Shown: positions 46,661-55,924, counted from the first letter of the stretch. The stretch is 57,776 nucleotides of DNA from an uncultured Bacteroidia bacterium (GCA_903850335.1 CAINLJ010000164.1:1-57776), one strand, 5' to 3'. Notes: a model not told the origin generated them from the letters alone. Made by a program: numbers and translations.

Positions 46661-48145
46661 ATGAAATACAAAAACACAGGCTATGAGATTTCAAAGCGGG
46701 GCATTCCATTTTTAATCCTTCTGGCATTAGTTAGTCTGGGATGTACAAAGAAAAGCAGTGAAACAACACAACCGGCTGATTCAACAGCTGTAAATGTAAA
46801 TAAAACAGTTGGTTTGTTTCTGAACAACAGCTCAAAAGTATTCAATGGGTATACCTTGTTTGCTCCGAAGCAGAATACCATGACTTATCTGATTAATAAT
46901 GATGGACGAGTTCTGCATCAATGGACCAGGAGTATTTATCCTCCGGGTCAGTCTGTTTACCTTCTTGAGAATGGGAATTTGCTCCGTTCCTGTATGACAA
47001 AAGGCAAACTAAGCAGCGGAGGTGGTGAGGGAGGCCGCGTTGAAGAATACGATTGGAACGACAATCTGGTATGGTCACTTGATTTCTCTACCGATACTTA
47101 TATGCAGCATCACGATATCCGCCAATTACCCAACGGGAATATTTTAATGCTTGTAATCGAGAAAAAAACAGTTGACGAATGTCTTAAAGCGGGGTTTAAC
47201 CCAAATAAATTTCAACCGGAAATCACCCAGAAAGGGATGATGCTTCCTGATTATGTGGCTGAAATAAAACCAATCTTTCCTATTGGTGGAACCGTAGTCT
47301 GGGAATGGCATACCTGGGATCACCTGATTCAGGATTACGATGCCACCAGGGATAATTTTGGGGTTGTGAAGGCACATCCGGAGTTGGTGAATACCGCAGG
47401 TGACCTAAAGAATCTGCCGGCCTTCTGGAATCACATGAACTCTATTGACTATAATGCGGCATTCGACCAGATTGCAGTCAGCGTACGAGGAAATAGTGAG
47501 GTATGGATTATCGATCACAGTACAACAACTGCAGAGGCAAAGGGGCATTCCGGCGGGAAACGGGGTAAGGGTGGAGATCTTATTTATCGTTGGGGAAATC
47601 CGGCAACCTATTGTGCAGGAACAGTTAGTGATCAGAAATATTTTCAGCAGCATGATGTCGAATGGGTTCGCACTGGTAATCCGGGAGCAGGAAACCTAAC
47701 CTGCTTTAATAACGGGCTTGGCAGAGGCGACTACTCAACTGTTGATGAGTTTACTCCATCTGTTGATGCAGATGGTAATTATCCGGATCCGGCAGGTTCT
47801 GCCTGGGGTCCCGCCTCCTATGTCTGGACTTATAAGGGTACCGTTGCAGATCCGATGTATTCGGAAAATATCTCAGGAGCTCATCGTTTACCAAACGGGA
47901 ATACGATCATCTGTTCGGGGACAACAGGTCTTTTTCTCGAAGTCACACCTGGAGGTGAGATTGTCTGGAAATACATTTGTCCCGTTCAGGGAACCGGTCC
48001 GATCAGGCAAGGAACAAAACCAGATGCAGATGCTGCACGCGCAGCAGAAACTATGAATTCAGTTTTCCGAATCTATAAATATCCGGTCACTTACGCCGCT
48101 TTCATAGGAAAAACTTTGATACCTGGAGCTGTAATCGAGCTTTAG
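46661..48145 (+). CDS. Arylsulfotransferase-like lipoprotein
   Basis: A 494-residue predicted lipoprotein (ALVSLGCTKK). The bulk is a beta-propeller like the arylsulfate sulfotransferase/ASST family: LINNDGRVLHQW, HHDIRQLPNGNILMLV, GTVVWEWHTWDHL, HRLPNGNTIICSGTTG and GEIVWKYICP. True ASSTs transfer sulfate between phenols using a transient His; candidate histidines exist, but I cannot name the catalytic one. It lies in the surface-protein train with an FGE-like protein. A sulfatase itself is not present. Confidence 0.78.
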   Translation: MKYKNTGYEISKRGIPFLILLALVSLGCTKKSSETTQPADSTAVNVNKTVGLFLNNSSKVFNGYTLFAPKQNTMTYLINNDGRVLHQWTRSIYPPGQSVYLLENGNLLRSCMTKGKLSSGGGEGGRVEEYDWNDNLVWSLDFSTDTYMQHHDIRQLPNGNILMLVIEKKTVDECLKAGFNPNKFQPEITQKGMMLPDYVAEIKPIFPIGGTVVWEWHTWDHLIQDYDATRDNFGVVKAHPELVNTAGDLKNLPAFWNHMNSIDYNAAFDQIAVSVRGNSEVWIIDHSTTTAEAKGHSGGKRGKGGDLIYRWGNPATYCAGTVSDQKYFQQHDVEWVRTGNPGAGNLTCFNNGLGRGDYSTVDEFTPSVDADGNYPDPAGSAWGPASYVWTYKGTVADPMYSENISGAHRLPNGNTIICSGTTGLFLEVTPGGEIVWKYICPVQGTGPIRQGTKPDADAARAAETMNSVFRIYKYPVTYAAFIGKTLIPGAVIEL

Positions 48146-48232
48146 GGATATTTATTTAAACCTCTAAAGTATGCTGTCATTTAGGAACTCATACCAGATA
48201 ACTTTTAAATGATATCCGACTTTAAACATGCA

Positions 48233-48408
48233 AAGGTGCAGAGCACCGTTTATACTTGTAGAACAGGAATAGAATGGATTCAAACCAGGTACAGCGTACC
48301 GCAATATCTTCATTGACGAAGTGTTTAAGAAAGAATAATATTACGGTACGCTGTACCTCCGAAGAACGGTTATTCGCTGCTTCTACATGTCTTGCGGTAC
48401 GCTGTACC
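48233..48408. repeat. Cluster of REP-like palindromes
   Basis: One GGTGCAGAGCACC copy with TTGTAGAA downstream (48233-48263), then GGTACAGCGTACC at 48288-48300 and two inverted copies GGTACGCTGTACC at 48345-48357 and 48396-48408. These pair into several hairpins. The rest of the 508-bp spacer 48146-48653 holds no convincing gene. Confidence 0.75.
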
Positions 48409-48653
48409 TTTTTCTTAAATATTCTTTCCCAGCATAATTTGCATTGAGTTTGAAGTTTCACAACTCACGAATTCTTTGCCTGATGAATAGAGTTTTTAGC
48501 ACATCAAACTTTGAAAACTGCACACATGATTCAGAAAAACATCCACAGATAAAATACCCGCGGATACAGACGAAATCTTCTGATTCTCTGAACTTATTTG
48601 CTGTTGGAAAAGCCCCCTTTTAAATTCGACTATGAATTAAAAACGAGAAAATC

Positions 48654-50000
48654 ATGAAAACAAAAAAAACAGTTAAATCCGTCGAATTACCAGGTAATCC
48701 GGTGACAAATCTTCAGACAATCTTTTACAAAAATCTGAAAGGAAAGCTCTTTGCAGTAGTTTCTGCGTTCCTTCTTATTGCTTTGGCCGCACTTTTTACT
48801 CAGTGCACGAAAGATCAAATCCTTGCAACTGCCCCAATCCTGGAATCGGAGGCGCAATACAATATAAGCCAGGCCGTTTCGGATGAAGCCCAGCTAAATA
48901 CGATTTCCTTTGATGGATTGGCATTCCTTACCGGTAATGTTGGGTCGCAATCATTTCTCCCTCCCGGAAAGGTTGCAGACTACAGCGGATTTCAGTATCT
49001 ACGGGATAACGATGTAACAAAACTTGGACACAACACGAGTTTTGTTACAATCATTTCCTATAATTTGCTCCATCTGCTTACCACCAGCCAAATCGATATG
49101 TTTGTAAGCCGGGCACAAGTTCAGATAGATTCGATTAATTCATTCGCAATAATGCGATACCCATTATTGAAGGCTTTCCGTCGCCTAAAAGAAAGCGATC
49201 TGCCTGCCGGAACGACACAACTTAGCAAAGAAGCGGTTATGTCTTATACTGCAAAGCTATACCGGACAGATGGACAAATCAGCTATGACAGGGCTCAACT
49301 ATTTGGTGAAGTCATCAATTCAATGAGTGCCATTCAAAAAACAAAATTATCTGCATTGAAGGCATTGGGAGGGATCGGTAAATGGGACAGCACCCTGGTC
49401 AATCCATTACAGGGACTAAATTTATCCAAAGACATGAGCGTGGCAGTAATGACCTATGCGAGTGAGATGTATGCCTGGTATGCCGGCTCTGTAACATCAG
49501 ATGTTTATTTCTGTCCGGAAAGACATGGCACCTACTTTGGTTCTTTTTATCTTAAGGACTGGCCTGCGATGGGCAATCCAAACTTTACAATCGATGAGAC
49601 GCTTACGGCCAGTACAGGTCAGAATTTTCTCGCTATTCTTTCAACAGCGCAGGCGGCTCTTGTGAAGGAAATTGTCAATCAGCAACGAAATGCAATCACT
49701 GAAATCGTAGCGAAGAGAGAAGCAGTTTCCACTGAATTACGGAAATTCCTTTCGGCAAAATCTGCAGACCTGTCAACTGTCCTATCGCTGTCAAAAAGGT
49801 ATGGTGAGTTGGATGGAGAACTCAGCTATTATTATGCGACTGCTTATTCGAAGGTATACAATACAATGACACAAGATCAAAAAGCTAAGCTAATTGCCCT
49901 GGCCAACCAGTTAGGTTACATTGATCCTGCAGGGGCATTCCTATACTCCGAACCGGTCCCGATGCCTTCAATTAAAAATACCGATTTCATGTTTAACTAA
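48654..50000 (+). CDS. Exported LTxxQ-like protein, paralogue of the preceding T9SS protein
   Basis: This 448-residue protein has a long polar start, then a hydrophobic segment (LFAVVSAFLLIALAALFTQC) ending in a possible lipobox cysteine near 52. The rest is collinear with the N-terminal domain of the 1017-residue protein: FDGLAFLTGNVGSQSFLPPG, YLRDNDVTKLGHNTSF, VYFCPERHGTYFGSFYL, LRKFLSAKSADLS and RYGELDGELSY. Helical blocks such as MTQDQKAKLIALANQLG resemble the LTxxQ pattern. It lacks the Ig repeats and sorting signal, so it should stay in the periplasm or on a membrane. Function unknown. Confidence 0.8.
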   Translation: MKTKKTVKSVELPGNPVTNLQTIFYKNLKGKLFAVVSAFLLIALAALFTQCTKDQILATAPILESEAQYNISQAVSDEAQLNTISFDGLAFLTGNVGSQSFLPPGKVADYSGFQYLRDNDVTKLGHNTSFVTIISYNLLHLLTTSQIDMFVSRAQVQIDSINSFAIMRYPLLKAFRRLKESDLPAGTTQLSKEAVMSYTAKLYRTDGQISYDRAQLFGEVINSMSAIQKTKLSALKALGGIGKWDSTLVNPLQGLNLSKDMSVAVMTYASEMYAWYAGSVTSDVYFCPERHGTYFGSFYLKDWPAMGNPNFTIDETLTASTGQNFLAILSTAQAALVKEIVNQQRNAITEIVAKREAVSTELRKFLSAKSADLSTVLSLSKRYGELDGELSYYYATAYSKVYNTMTQDQKAKLIALANQLGYIDPAGAFLYSEPVPMPSIKNTDFMFN

Positions 50001-50029
50001 AAATCAACCACTTAAATCTTCTAAAAGCC

Positions 50030-50689
50030 ATGTTTAATTGTCTAAGCAAATTTATGATTGTAAAAGCATTAGCAGTTATTGTGTTAATTAGTCTTGGGTC
50101 TTGCTTTAGCCAGGAAAATCAAAAAGCACAGCAAAAGAATCCTGAGAGAACAGAAGGATTAATTTCAGAACAGGGTATACTGATTAAAAAAATCCTCGCT
50201 GCATTCAATCCAAATCAATTGACGGTGGAAGATGCAAAATCTATCCAGGATCAATTCAGGAAGGCAGGTATTCATGCCGGCCCGGAGAATGGTCCTGCGA
50301 TCAAGGCCCTCGGTTTTGATCCGGAGAAACTAAGAAGCCTCGCGCCCCCTCCTGAGGTGGGCAATGATGAGAATCATAAGGGTGAAACACTTCAGTCAAG
50401 GTTAAAGATCGTGGACGAAAAAATCTGTAAAGCACTATCTTTGAATTCCTCCCAACATGAAAGTATTATGAATGCTTTCAGAGATTTTTATTCTGAAAGG
50501 GATAAACTGATGCAAAGCCAGCAAGGGAAGGCAGGACCACTTGAAAAATCTAAAATCGACCCTCTGGAAAATTTAAGGAACCAAAAGGTTAAGCACGTGA
50601 TAACTGAAGATCTCTATAACAAATTTCTGGATTTAGAGCGGAAGATACGTCCTGAAAAACCCATCGAAAACAAGACGAAGCAAGATTAG
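50030..50689 (+). CDS. Spy-like helical lipoprotein
   Basis: A 219-residue lipoprotein (VLISLGSCFSQ). It is highly charged and helical. The segment LSLNSSQHESIMNAFRDFY (about 138-156) and the following Lys/Glu-rich helix recall the helical pairs of Spy-type periplasmic proteins and of the sensor at 37952. It sits 29 bp downstream of the 448-residue protein gene and 63 bp before the LytS-type kinase gene. It may act as the periplasmic ligand sensor of that kinase; this is inference. Confidence 0.7.
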   Translation: MFNCLSKFMIVKALAVIVLISLGSCFSQENQKAQQKNPERTEGLISEQGILIKKILAAFNPNQLTVEDAKSIQDQFRKAGIHAGPENGPAIKALGFDPEKLRSLAPPPEVGNDENHKGETLQSRLKIVDEKICKALSLNSSQHESIMNAFRDFYSERDKLMQSQQGKAGPLEKSKIDPLENLRNQKVKHVITEDLYNKFLDLERKIRPEKPIENKTKQD

Positions 50690-50752
50690 ATAAAACCCAC
50701 ACAACAGAATCCTTTATACGCTGATGATATTCACCTTACAAACCGGGATGAA

Positions 50753-51859
50753 ATGAAAAAAAGAAAAATAAAATATGCGGAGATAAGCATTTTAGCTTTC
50801 GTTTGGTTCGTTTTACTCCTCACCCCGATACTATTCAGGGAAGACACCAATAATCCGGTATGGAACAGCATAAACAACCAGCTCGAGATTTTAATTCCTA
50901 TAGCTGTCCTTTTTCTTCTGAATCGTTTTGTCCTGGTTCCCTTACTCCTGTTTCGCAGAAATCTGATCTCCTACTTTTCATCAGTTACTTTCTTAATCTT
51001 ACTGTTGTCTCTCTCCCTGAATTTTTACGACATCAGGTCCAGTCAGGGATTTGGTTCAAGGCCTCCTGTCGGCGACCCTTTAAATCCAAGGGAAAAACCC
51101 TACCCTGATCATGAAATTCAGCACGAGGATAACCCGCCGCCAACTCAACGACAGCCCAGGCCCGTACCGCCCTTCGCAAACTTTATTGTCCTTTCTGTAT
51201 TATTACTGGGTTTTGATACCGGATTGCGTTCTGGTTTACGTTGGATTCAAATTGAGTCTGAAAAAATCCATCTTGAGAAAGAACAGGTTGCCACACAACT
51301 CCTCCTGCTTCGTAACCAAATCAGTCCTCATTTTTTCATGAATACACTCAACAATATTCATGCACTGGTAGATAAAAATTCCAGGGCAGCCAAAGAGGCT
51401 ATCATTAAGTTATCAAAAATGATGCGATACCTCCTTTATGAAACCGAAGCTGAAAAAACAACCTTAAAAAAGGAAGTCGAATTTATTGAGAGTTACGTCA
51501 ATCTAATGAAGCTAAGATATCATGAAAAGGTCAAAATAATTTTCAGTGCGCCGGAATTTATTCCGGCAAAAACACTTCCTCCACTGCTTTTTATCTCTCT
51601 CATCGAGAATGCTTTTAAACATGGTATCAGCTATACGGATGATTCCTTTGTGAATATCGAAATGATGATTGACGAAGAAAGCCTTTTGTTGATAATAAAA
51701 AACAGCAAAAAAAAAGGTAATCTAAATAATAAAGTAACGGCTGGGATCGGTATCATAAATACCCGAAAACGATTGGATCTGCTGTTTGGTTCTGCATATC
51801 ATCTGGTAATTATTGACGGAAACGAGCTTTATACTGTAAACTTATCTATTCCAATATGA
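50753..51859 (+). CDS. LytS/YehU-family sensor histidine kinase
   Basis: This 368-residue kinase has four hydrophobic segments (about 8-26, 45-65, 72-93, 142-156), with a proline-rich periplasmic loop (GSRPPVGDPLNPREKPYP) between the last two. The His_kinase domain holds H193 in NQISPHFFMNTLNNIHALV (189-207). The HATPase N-box is LIENAFKHGI, and a glycine-containing TAGIGIINTRKRL follows. It ends with an ATGA overlap with the response-regulator gene, so the two form a two-component pair. Confidence 0.9.
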   Translation: MKKRKIKYAEISILAFVWFVLLLTPILFREDTNNPVWNSINNQLEILIPIAVLFLLNRFVLVPLLLFRRNLISYFSSVTFLILLLSLSLNFYDIRSSQGFGSRPPVGDPLNPREKPYPDHEIQHEDNPPPTQRQPRPVPPFANFIVLSVLLLGFDTGLRSGLRWIQIESEKIHLEKEQVATQLLLLRNQISPHFFMNTLNNIHALVDKNSRAAKEAIIKLSKMMRYLLYETEAEKTTLKKEVEFIESYVNLMKLRYHEKVKIIFSAPEFIPAKTLPPLLFISLIENAFKHGISYTDDSFVNIEMMIDEESLLLIIKNSKKKGNLNNKVTAGIGIINTRKRLDLLFGSAYHLVIIDGNELYTVNLSIPI

Positions 51860-52569
51860 TACAATGCATTGCAATCGATGATGAACCACTTGCACTTGAG
51901 CAAATTGGAGAGTATATCCGCCAAACAATATTTCTAAACCTGGCTGGATTGTATGACAATGCGTTGCAAGCCCTGGAATTTTTATCTGACAATCCTGTTG
52001 ACTTGATATTTCTTGACATTAATATGCCGGATCTTACCGGATTGGATTTCGTAAGAACACTTCATGATCCTCCGAAAATAGTATTTGTAACAGCTTATGG
52101 TGAACATGCCCTTGAGGGATTCAGAGTGGATGCCATTGATTATCTACTTAAACCAGTGAGTTATGCTGACTTTCTAAGATCCGCAAACAAGGTCATGGCA
52201 TGGTTCACGCTGAATAAACAAAAACAGGTAGTAATCCGGAGCAATACAGATTTTCTTTTTATTAAATCAGATTACAAAGTTGTCAGGATAAACCTTGAGG
52301 ATATTAAATTTATAGAAGGGATGAATGAATATGTCAGGATTCATTTAACCGGTGCTAAACCAGTTATGTCGCTTTTAAGCTTGAAATCTCTTGAAAGTCA
52401 GCTACCTGCCGACCGTTTTATGAGAGTCCACCGGTCTTATATCATCAACCTCTCGAAAATCTCAGTGATTGAAAGGAACCGGATTATTTTTGACGGCAAG
52501 ATATACATACCAGTAAGTGAACAATACAAAACCAGATTTCAGGAATATATTGATAAGAATTTTTTGTAG
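51856..52569 (+). CDS. LytTR-family response regulator
   Basis: A 237-residue regulator. The receiver domain spans 1-120, with acidic D8-D9 pair (AIDDEP), phosphoacceptor D54 (IFLDINMPDLTG), T/S switch and K (LLKPVS). The LytTR DNA-binding domain spans about 133-235 (FLFIKSDYKVVRINLEDIKFIEG, RVHRSYIINLSKI). Translation is coupled to the kinase gene. Likely targets are the upstream exported-protein genes, though no LytTR site has been identified by eye. Confidence 0.92.
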   Translation: MIQCIAIDDEPLALEQIGEYIRQTIFLNLAGLYDNALQALEFLSDNPVDLIFLDINMPDLTGLDFVRTLHDPPKIVFVTAYGEHALEGFRVDAIDYLLKPVSYADFLRSANKVMAWFTLNKQKQVVIRSNTDFLFIKSDYKVVRINLEDIKFIEGMNEYVRIHLTGAKPVMSLLSLKSLESQLPADRFMRVHRSYIINLSKISVIERNRIIFDGKIYIPVSEQYKTRFQEYIDKNFL

Positions 52570-52725
52570 CCGGGAATTTTAGAATTATTATTGATTGCTG
52601 GAAATCGGTTTTGTTTGAGGAACATTTCAAAACTCCGGAAACTTTTTCATTGGAATAAGGGTTATTATTTTGAAAGATTAGTAACATCTTTGATTTTTCG
52701 AAATGTTTAAATCCGGAATATAATC

Positions 52726-53721
52726 ATGCAAAAAATACAATTATCAGTACTCGAGTTAGCAACAGTTGTTGAGGGTGGGGATGCTGCGTCCGCAATAAAC
52801 CGTGCTGTTGAAGTTGCTAAACATGTCGAATCCTTAGGATTTAAGCGGATCTGGCTGGCTGAACATCATAATATGAGGCATATTGCAAGCTCTGCAACCT
52901 CTGTTCTTATTGGGCATGTTGCGGGGAAAACAACGCAGATTCGGGTAGGTTCAGGAGGAATAATGCTGCCCAATCACAGTCCGCTGGTAATTGCTGAACA
53001 ATTCGGGACCCTTGAATCCATCTATCCGGGGCGGATTGATCTGGGGCTTGGAAGAGCGCCTGGTACTGACCACACTACTGCAATGGCATTAAGACGCAAT
53101 ATAATAGATACCTCATTCAGTTTCCCTGCTGATGTCAGACAGCTTCAGACCTATTTTAGTTCAGATAATGCCAGCGCAAAGGTACGTGCGTTCCCGGGTG
53201 AAGGACTGGACATCCCAATATGGATACTCGGCTCCAGTACCGACAGTGCTTATCTTGCCGCCGAAATGGGTTTACCCTATGCCTTTGCAGCCCATTTTGC
53301 TCCTCCTCAATTTCGCCAGGCAATAGATATCTACCGCAAAAATTTCAGACCATCAAAGCAATTGGAAACACCTTATGTTATGGCGTGTGTAAATGTTGTC
53401 GCAGCAGATTCGGATGAGGAAGCTGAATTTTTATTATCAAGCCTGCGCACCCTTTTTGTTGGTGTGATAACCAATACTCGGGCAGCTTTAAAGCCTCCTG
53501 GTGTGCTGCCGGAACATTATTGGATTCCCGATGTACAAAAATTAGTAAGAAGTATGTTGTACTACACTTTTTCAGGTAGCTGCGCAACACTTCGAAAAAC
53601 CCTTTCAGAATTTATTGCAGAGACTGGTATCGATGAACTTATGGTCACCACTCATATCTATGACAACGCTGCCAGGTTAAAATCGTTTGAGATTTTGAAC
53701 GATGCTTTAAACGGAGCTTAA
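52726..53721 (+). CDS. LLM-class flavin-dependent oxidoreductase (luciferase-like)
   Basis: This 331-residue TIM-barrel protein belongs to the MsnO8/YhbW-type luciferase-like group. Family signatures include LSVLELATV at the start, [13 protein letters not shown] (38-50), [14 protein letters not shown] and [14 protein letters not shown] (near 100-113). It should use FMN or F420-like cofactors; the substrate is not known. It stands alone, 156 bp after the response regulator, on its own transcription unit. Confidence 0.88.
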   Translation: MQKIQLSVLELATVVEGGDAASAINRAVEVAKHVESLGFKRIWLAEHHNMRHIASSATSVLIGHVAGKTTQIRVGSGGIMLPNHSPLVIAEQFGTLESIYPGRIDLGLGRAPGTDHTTAMALRRNIIDTSFSFPADVRQLQTYFSSDNASAKVRAFPGEGLDIPIWILGSSTDSAYLAAEMGLPYAFAAHFAPPQFRQAIDIYRKNFRPSKQLETPYVMACVNVVAADSDEEAEFLLSSLRTLFVGVITNTRAALKPPGVLPEHYWIPDVQKLVRSMLYYTFSGSCATLRKTLSEFIAETGIDELMVTTHIYDNAARLKSFEILNDALNGA

Positions 53722-53800
53722 AAAGCATTTTGAATTACTTTCATTTCAGGATTTAAGTGTTTAATTTGGCAATATCAAATAAGCCAAAATAAATACTACT

Positions 53801-55393
53801 ATGCAAACCATCTTTCAAGCAATCATTGTCTTCATTTTGACACTTTTTATAGTTCAAAATTTAAGTGCCGGGACAAAAAACAATAGAAAAGGAGATCTTT
53901 TGAATCGAGTTTCAGCCCACGGAGGCATTGTAAACTTTAATTCGAATGGCAAACAATTAACCAGGTTTGATTCTGCCGCAGCAGCCATTGATGCACATGA
54001 CGGAGAAATAGCTCTTTTTGACGGAGTTTACTATTTATATGGCACAAGTTACGATTGCGGCTATGAATGGGGAAATAAAACAAGCTCATTTTGTGGTTTC
54101 AAATGTTATTCATCACAAGACCTCGTGAACTGGGTCGACCGCGGATTTTTGTTTGATGCCAAAATTAAACTCTGGCAAACCCGGTGTAATGGCAGCACCT
54201 ATGGATGTTATCGCCCACATGTCATTTATAATCAGGCAAGTAAAAAATATGTATTGTGGATAAATGTATATGACAATCAGGTTGGTTATCGTGTTTTTAC
54301 GAGTAATTTGCCTGAAGGTCCATTTGTAGAAGTGGCAAATCCGACACTTGCTGCGAATACCGATGCTCCCGTGGCTGGCTTAAATAATGGGGACCATGAT
54401 ACATTTGTGGATGACGATGGAAGCGCATACCTGGCTTATACCGACTGGAGAACTCAGGGTACGATTTTGATTGAAAAACTAAGCGCTGATTATCTGACCG
54501 GGACCGGTAAATGTGTAAAATCTGTTACTCCAGGTAATACAGAGGCGCCTGCAATGTTTAAACGCAACGGAGTCTATTATCTTCTGTATTCGGATCCCAA
54601 TTGTGGTTATTGTTCCGGAACCGGAACATCGTATCGAAGAGCATCCAATCCCCTGGGTCCATGGTCTGAAGGAATGAGTATAAGCGCAAATTCATGCGGA
54701 GGACAGCCTTCCTTTGTTTCAGTTATAAAACGAGGGTCGGATGTGGCATATCTTTACGGGAGTGATTTATGGAATAACGGAGCCAGAAATGAAGCTTTAG
54801 CCAATTATTTTTGGGCCCCTTTATCCTTTGCAGCGGATGGGTCGATAAACCCGGTAGACTGTAAGGAAACAATGTCTGCCACAAACCATCCTATTAAAAA
54901 AACTTATCCGAAAAATACAGATGCTGACTATATTATTAGCAATGAAGGATTTACAACTCTTTGTGACCTGCGTGATTCGATTCAGCGGACACAATCATTT
55001 GTTGCCGGGCGTTCCGGAACTTTAACAAAAATCGCACTGGCTACATTCAAAAGCGGTTACCCTGATGCCAGTCTCAATATTTCAGTTTATCATGCAAATA
55101 AATTTCATTTACCAGAAGGAGATCCGCTAAGTTCGTTTGCAATCCCTGCTGATTCTATTGGCTGGGCTCCGAAAACCATCAGTATTTCTCAAAATATTAG
55201 GGTTCTCGGGGGCAAAGCCTACGTCATCGTTTTAAATTCATCGTCCTCCAAGGGTTGTTATGGAATAGAATATACAGAATCCAACGCATCCAATGGCTAC
55301 ATATCAACGCTGAGCACTGAGAAAGGAAAGAGCGTTGTCACTGACAAAAGCAAGAAATTAATGTTCCGGACGTTTATTGAAAATTTGCGATGA
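53801..55393 (+). CDS. Glycosyl hydrolase family 43-like exported enzyme
   Basis: A 530-residue protein with a Sec signal (VFILTLFIVQNLSAG). The five-bladed propeller typical of GH43/GH-F fold enzymes spans about 55-360. Candidate catalytic residues are an Asp/His in AIDAHDGEIALFDGVYYLYG (63-82), a middle Asp in GDHDTFVDDDGSAYLAY and a Glu in NTEAPAMFKRNGVYYLLYS. Its pattern is closest to the arabinanase/galactanase-like GH43 groups. The C-terminal about 150 residues form an extra beta domain, perhaps carbohydrate-binding. It stands alone, with no SusC/D pair nearby. Confidence 0.8.
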   Translation: MQTIFQAIIVFILTLFIVQNLSAGTKNNRKGDLLNRVSAHGGIVNFNSNGKQLTRFDSAAAAIDAHDGEIALFDGVYYLYGTSYDCGYEWGNKTSSFCGFKCYSSQDLVNWVDRGFLFDAKIKLWQTRCNGSTYGCYRPHVIYNQASKKYVLWINVYDNQVGYRVFTSNLPEGPFVEVANPTLAANTDAPVAGLNNGDHDTFVDDDGSAYLAYTDWRTQGTILIEKLSADYLTGTGKCVKSVTPGNTEAPAMFKRNGVYYLLYSDPNCGYCSGTGTSYRRASNPLGPWSEGMSISANSCGGQPSFVSVIKRGSDVAYLYGSDLWNNGARNEALANYFWAPLSFAADGSINPVDCKETMSATNHPIKKTYPKNTDADYIISNEGFTTLCDLRDSIQRTQSFVAGRSGTLTKIALATFKSGYPDASLNISVYHANKFHLPEGDPLSSFAIPADSIGWAPKTISISQNIRVLGGKAYVIVLNSSSSKGCYGIEYTESNASNGYISTLSTEKGKSVVTDKSKKLMFRTFIENLR

Positions 55394-55601
55394 TTTTAAT
55401 TCAATTGGAATTAAAAGTTGAATAAATAAGGAGCAAGCGACGAATTAGCCTCGATATAAGTAGTGCAGGGGGTAGATATGCAGTAATATTCGTTTTTTCA
55501 TTGGGATCCTCAGCACTTCCGATGTCATAATGATTTGTTTTGCGGCTTTGGAGAATGTATATGAAATATGACATTGGGGCGATATATGTCGTAATATAGG
55601 T

Positions 55602-55642
55602 AAAAAAGAGGAGAATACAAAATGTAAACTCCTCTTTTTTTT
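55602..55642 (-). terminator. Hairpin terminator next to the tRNA-like remnant
   Basis: AAAAAAGAGGAG (55602-55613) pairs with CTCCTCTTTTTT (55629-55640), so the stem carries A/T runs at both ends and can terminate in either direction. On the minus strand it directly follows the tRNA-like sequence. Confidence 0.65.
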
Positions 55643-55707
55643 GTAGCGAGGGGGGGCATGATCCCTCGACCTCCCCGATTGGGATCGGGACGCTCTAACC
55701 GACGGAT
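55643..55707 (-). pseudogene. tRNA-like remnant 1
   Basis: On the minus strand the sequence shows a D-arm-like GTCGGTTAGAGC, an anticodon-arm-like CCCGATCCCAATCGGG, a T-arm-like block with a GGATCATGCC loop in place of GGTTCGAATCC, and a 3' acceptor-like CCTCGC. The 5' acceptor strand is not found and the T-loop is non-canonical, so a working tRNA is unlikely. A second partial copy lies at 55811. Confidence 0.4.
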
Positions 55708-55768
55708 GATCTATTGGAGAAAAAATGAATTTAGCCTGAGGATCTGGCAAGAATTAGGCAAGAAAAAA

Positions 55769-55798
55769 GGAGTTAAGAGATTTTACCTTCTTAACTCC
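55769..55798 (-). terminator. Second hairpin terminator next to tRNA-like remnant
   Basis: GGAGTTAAGA (55769-55778) and TCTTAACTCC (55789-55798) form a perfect 10-bp stem. Reading on the minus strand it is followed by TTTTTTC. It has the same position relative to a tRNA-like piece as the hairpin at 55602. Confidence 0.6.
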
Positions 55799-55810
55799 CT
55801 GATAATTAAT

Positions 55811-55842
55811 GTAGCGAGGGCGGGGCATGATCCGGCGACCTC
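55811..55842 (-). pseudogene. tRNA-like remnant 2 (3' portion only)
   Basis: Nearly identical to 55643-55673 over about 31 bases: GTAGCGAGGG, a GGGGCATGATCC core and CGACCTC. Only the T-arm and 3' acceptor equivalent is left; upstream sequence shows no D-arm or anticodon arm. Read forward, the stretch encodes the short artefactual peptide ARAGHDPATS. Confidence 0.35.
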
Positions 55843-55924
55843 ATGATTATGAATTAAGAATTGTACCCCAAAATGATGCATAGCTTTCTCCCGAGCCGCA
55901 ACCCCCATTGGAACTTTCACCTGG

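Noticed and set aside
48222-48461. Minus-strand 79-residue ORF
   Set aside because: It consists of the REP-like palindromes read as protein.
55643-55707. Functional tRNA gene on the minus strand
   Set aside because: The 5' acceptor strand is missing and the T-loop lacks TTCGA, so I call it a remnant.
55658-55846. Plus-strand ORF ending ARAGHDPATS
   Set aside because: It is the antisense translation of the tRNA-like remnants, a common artefact.
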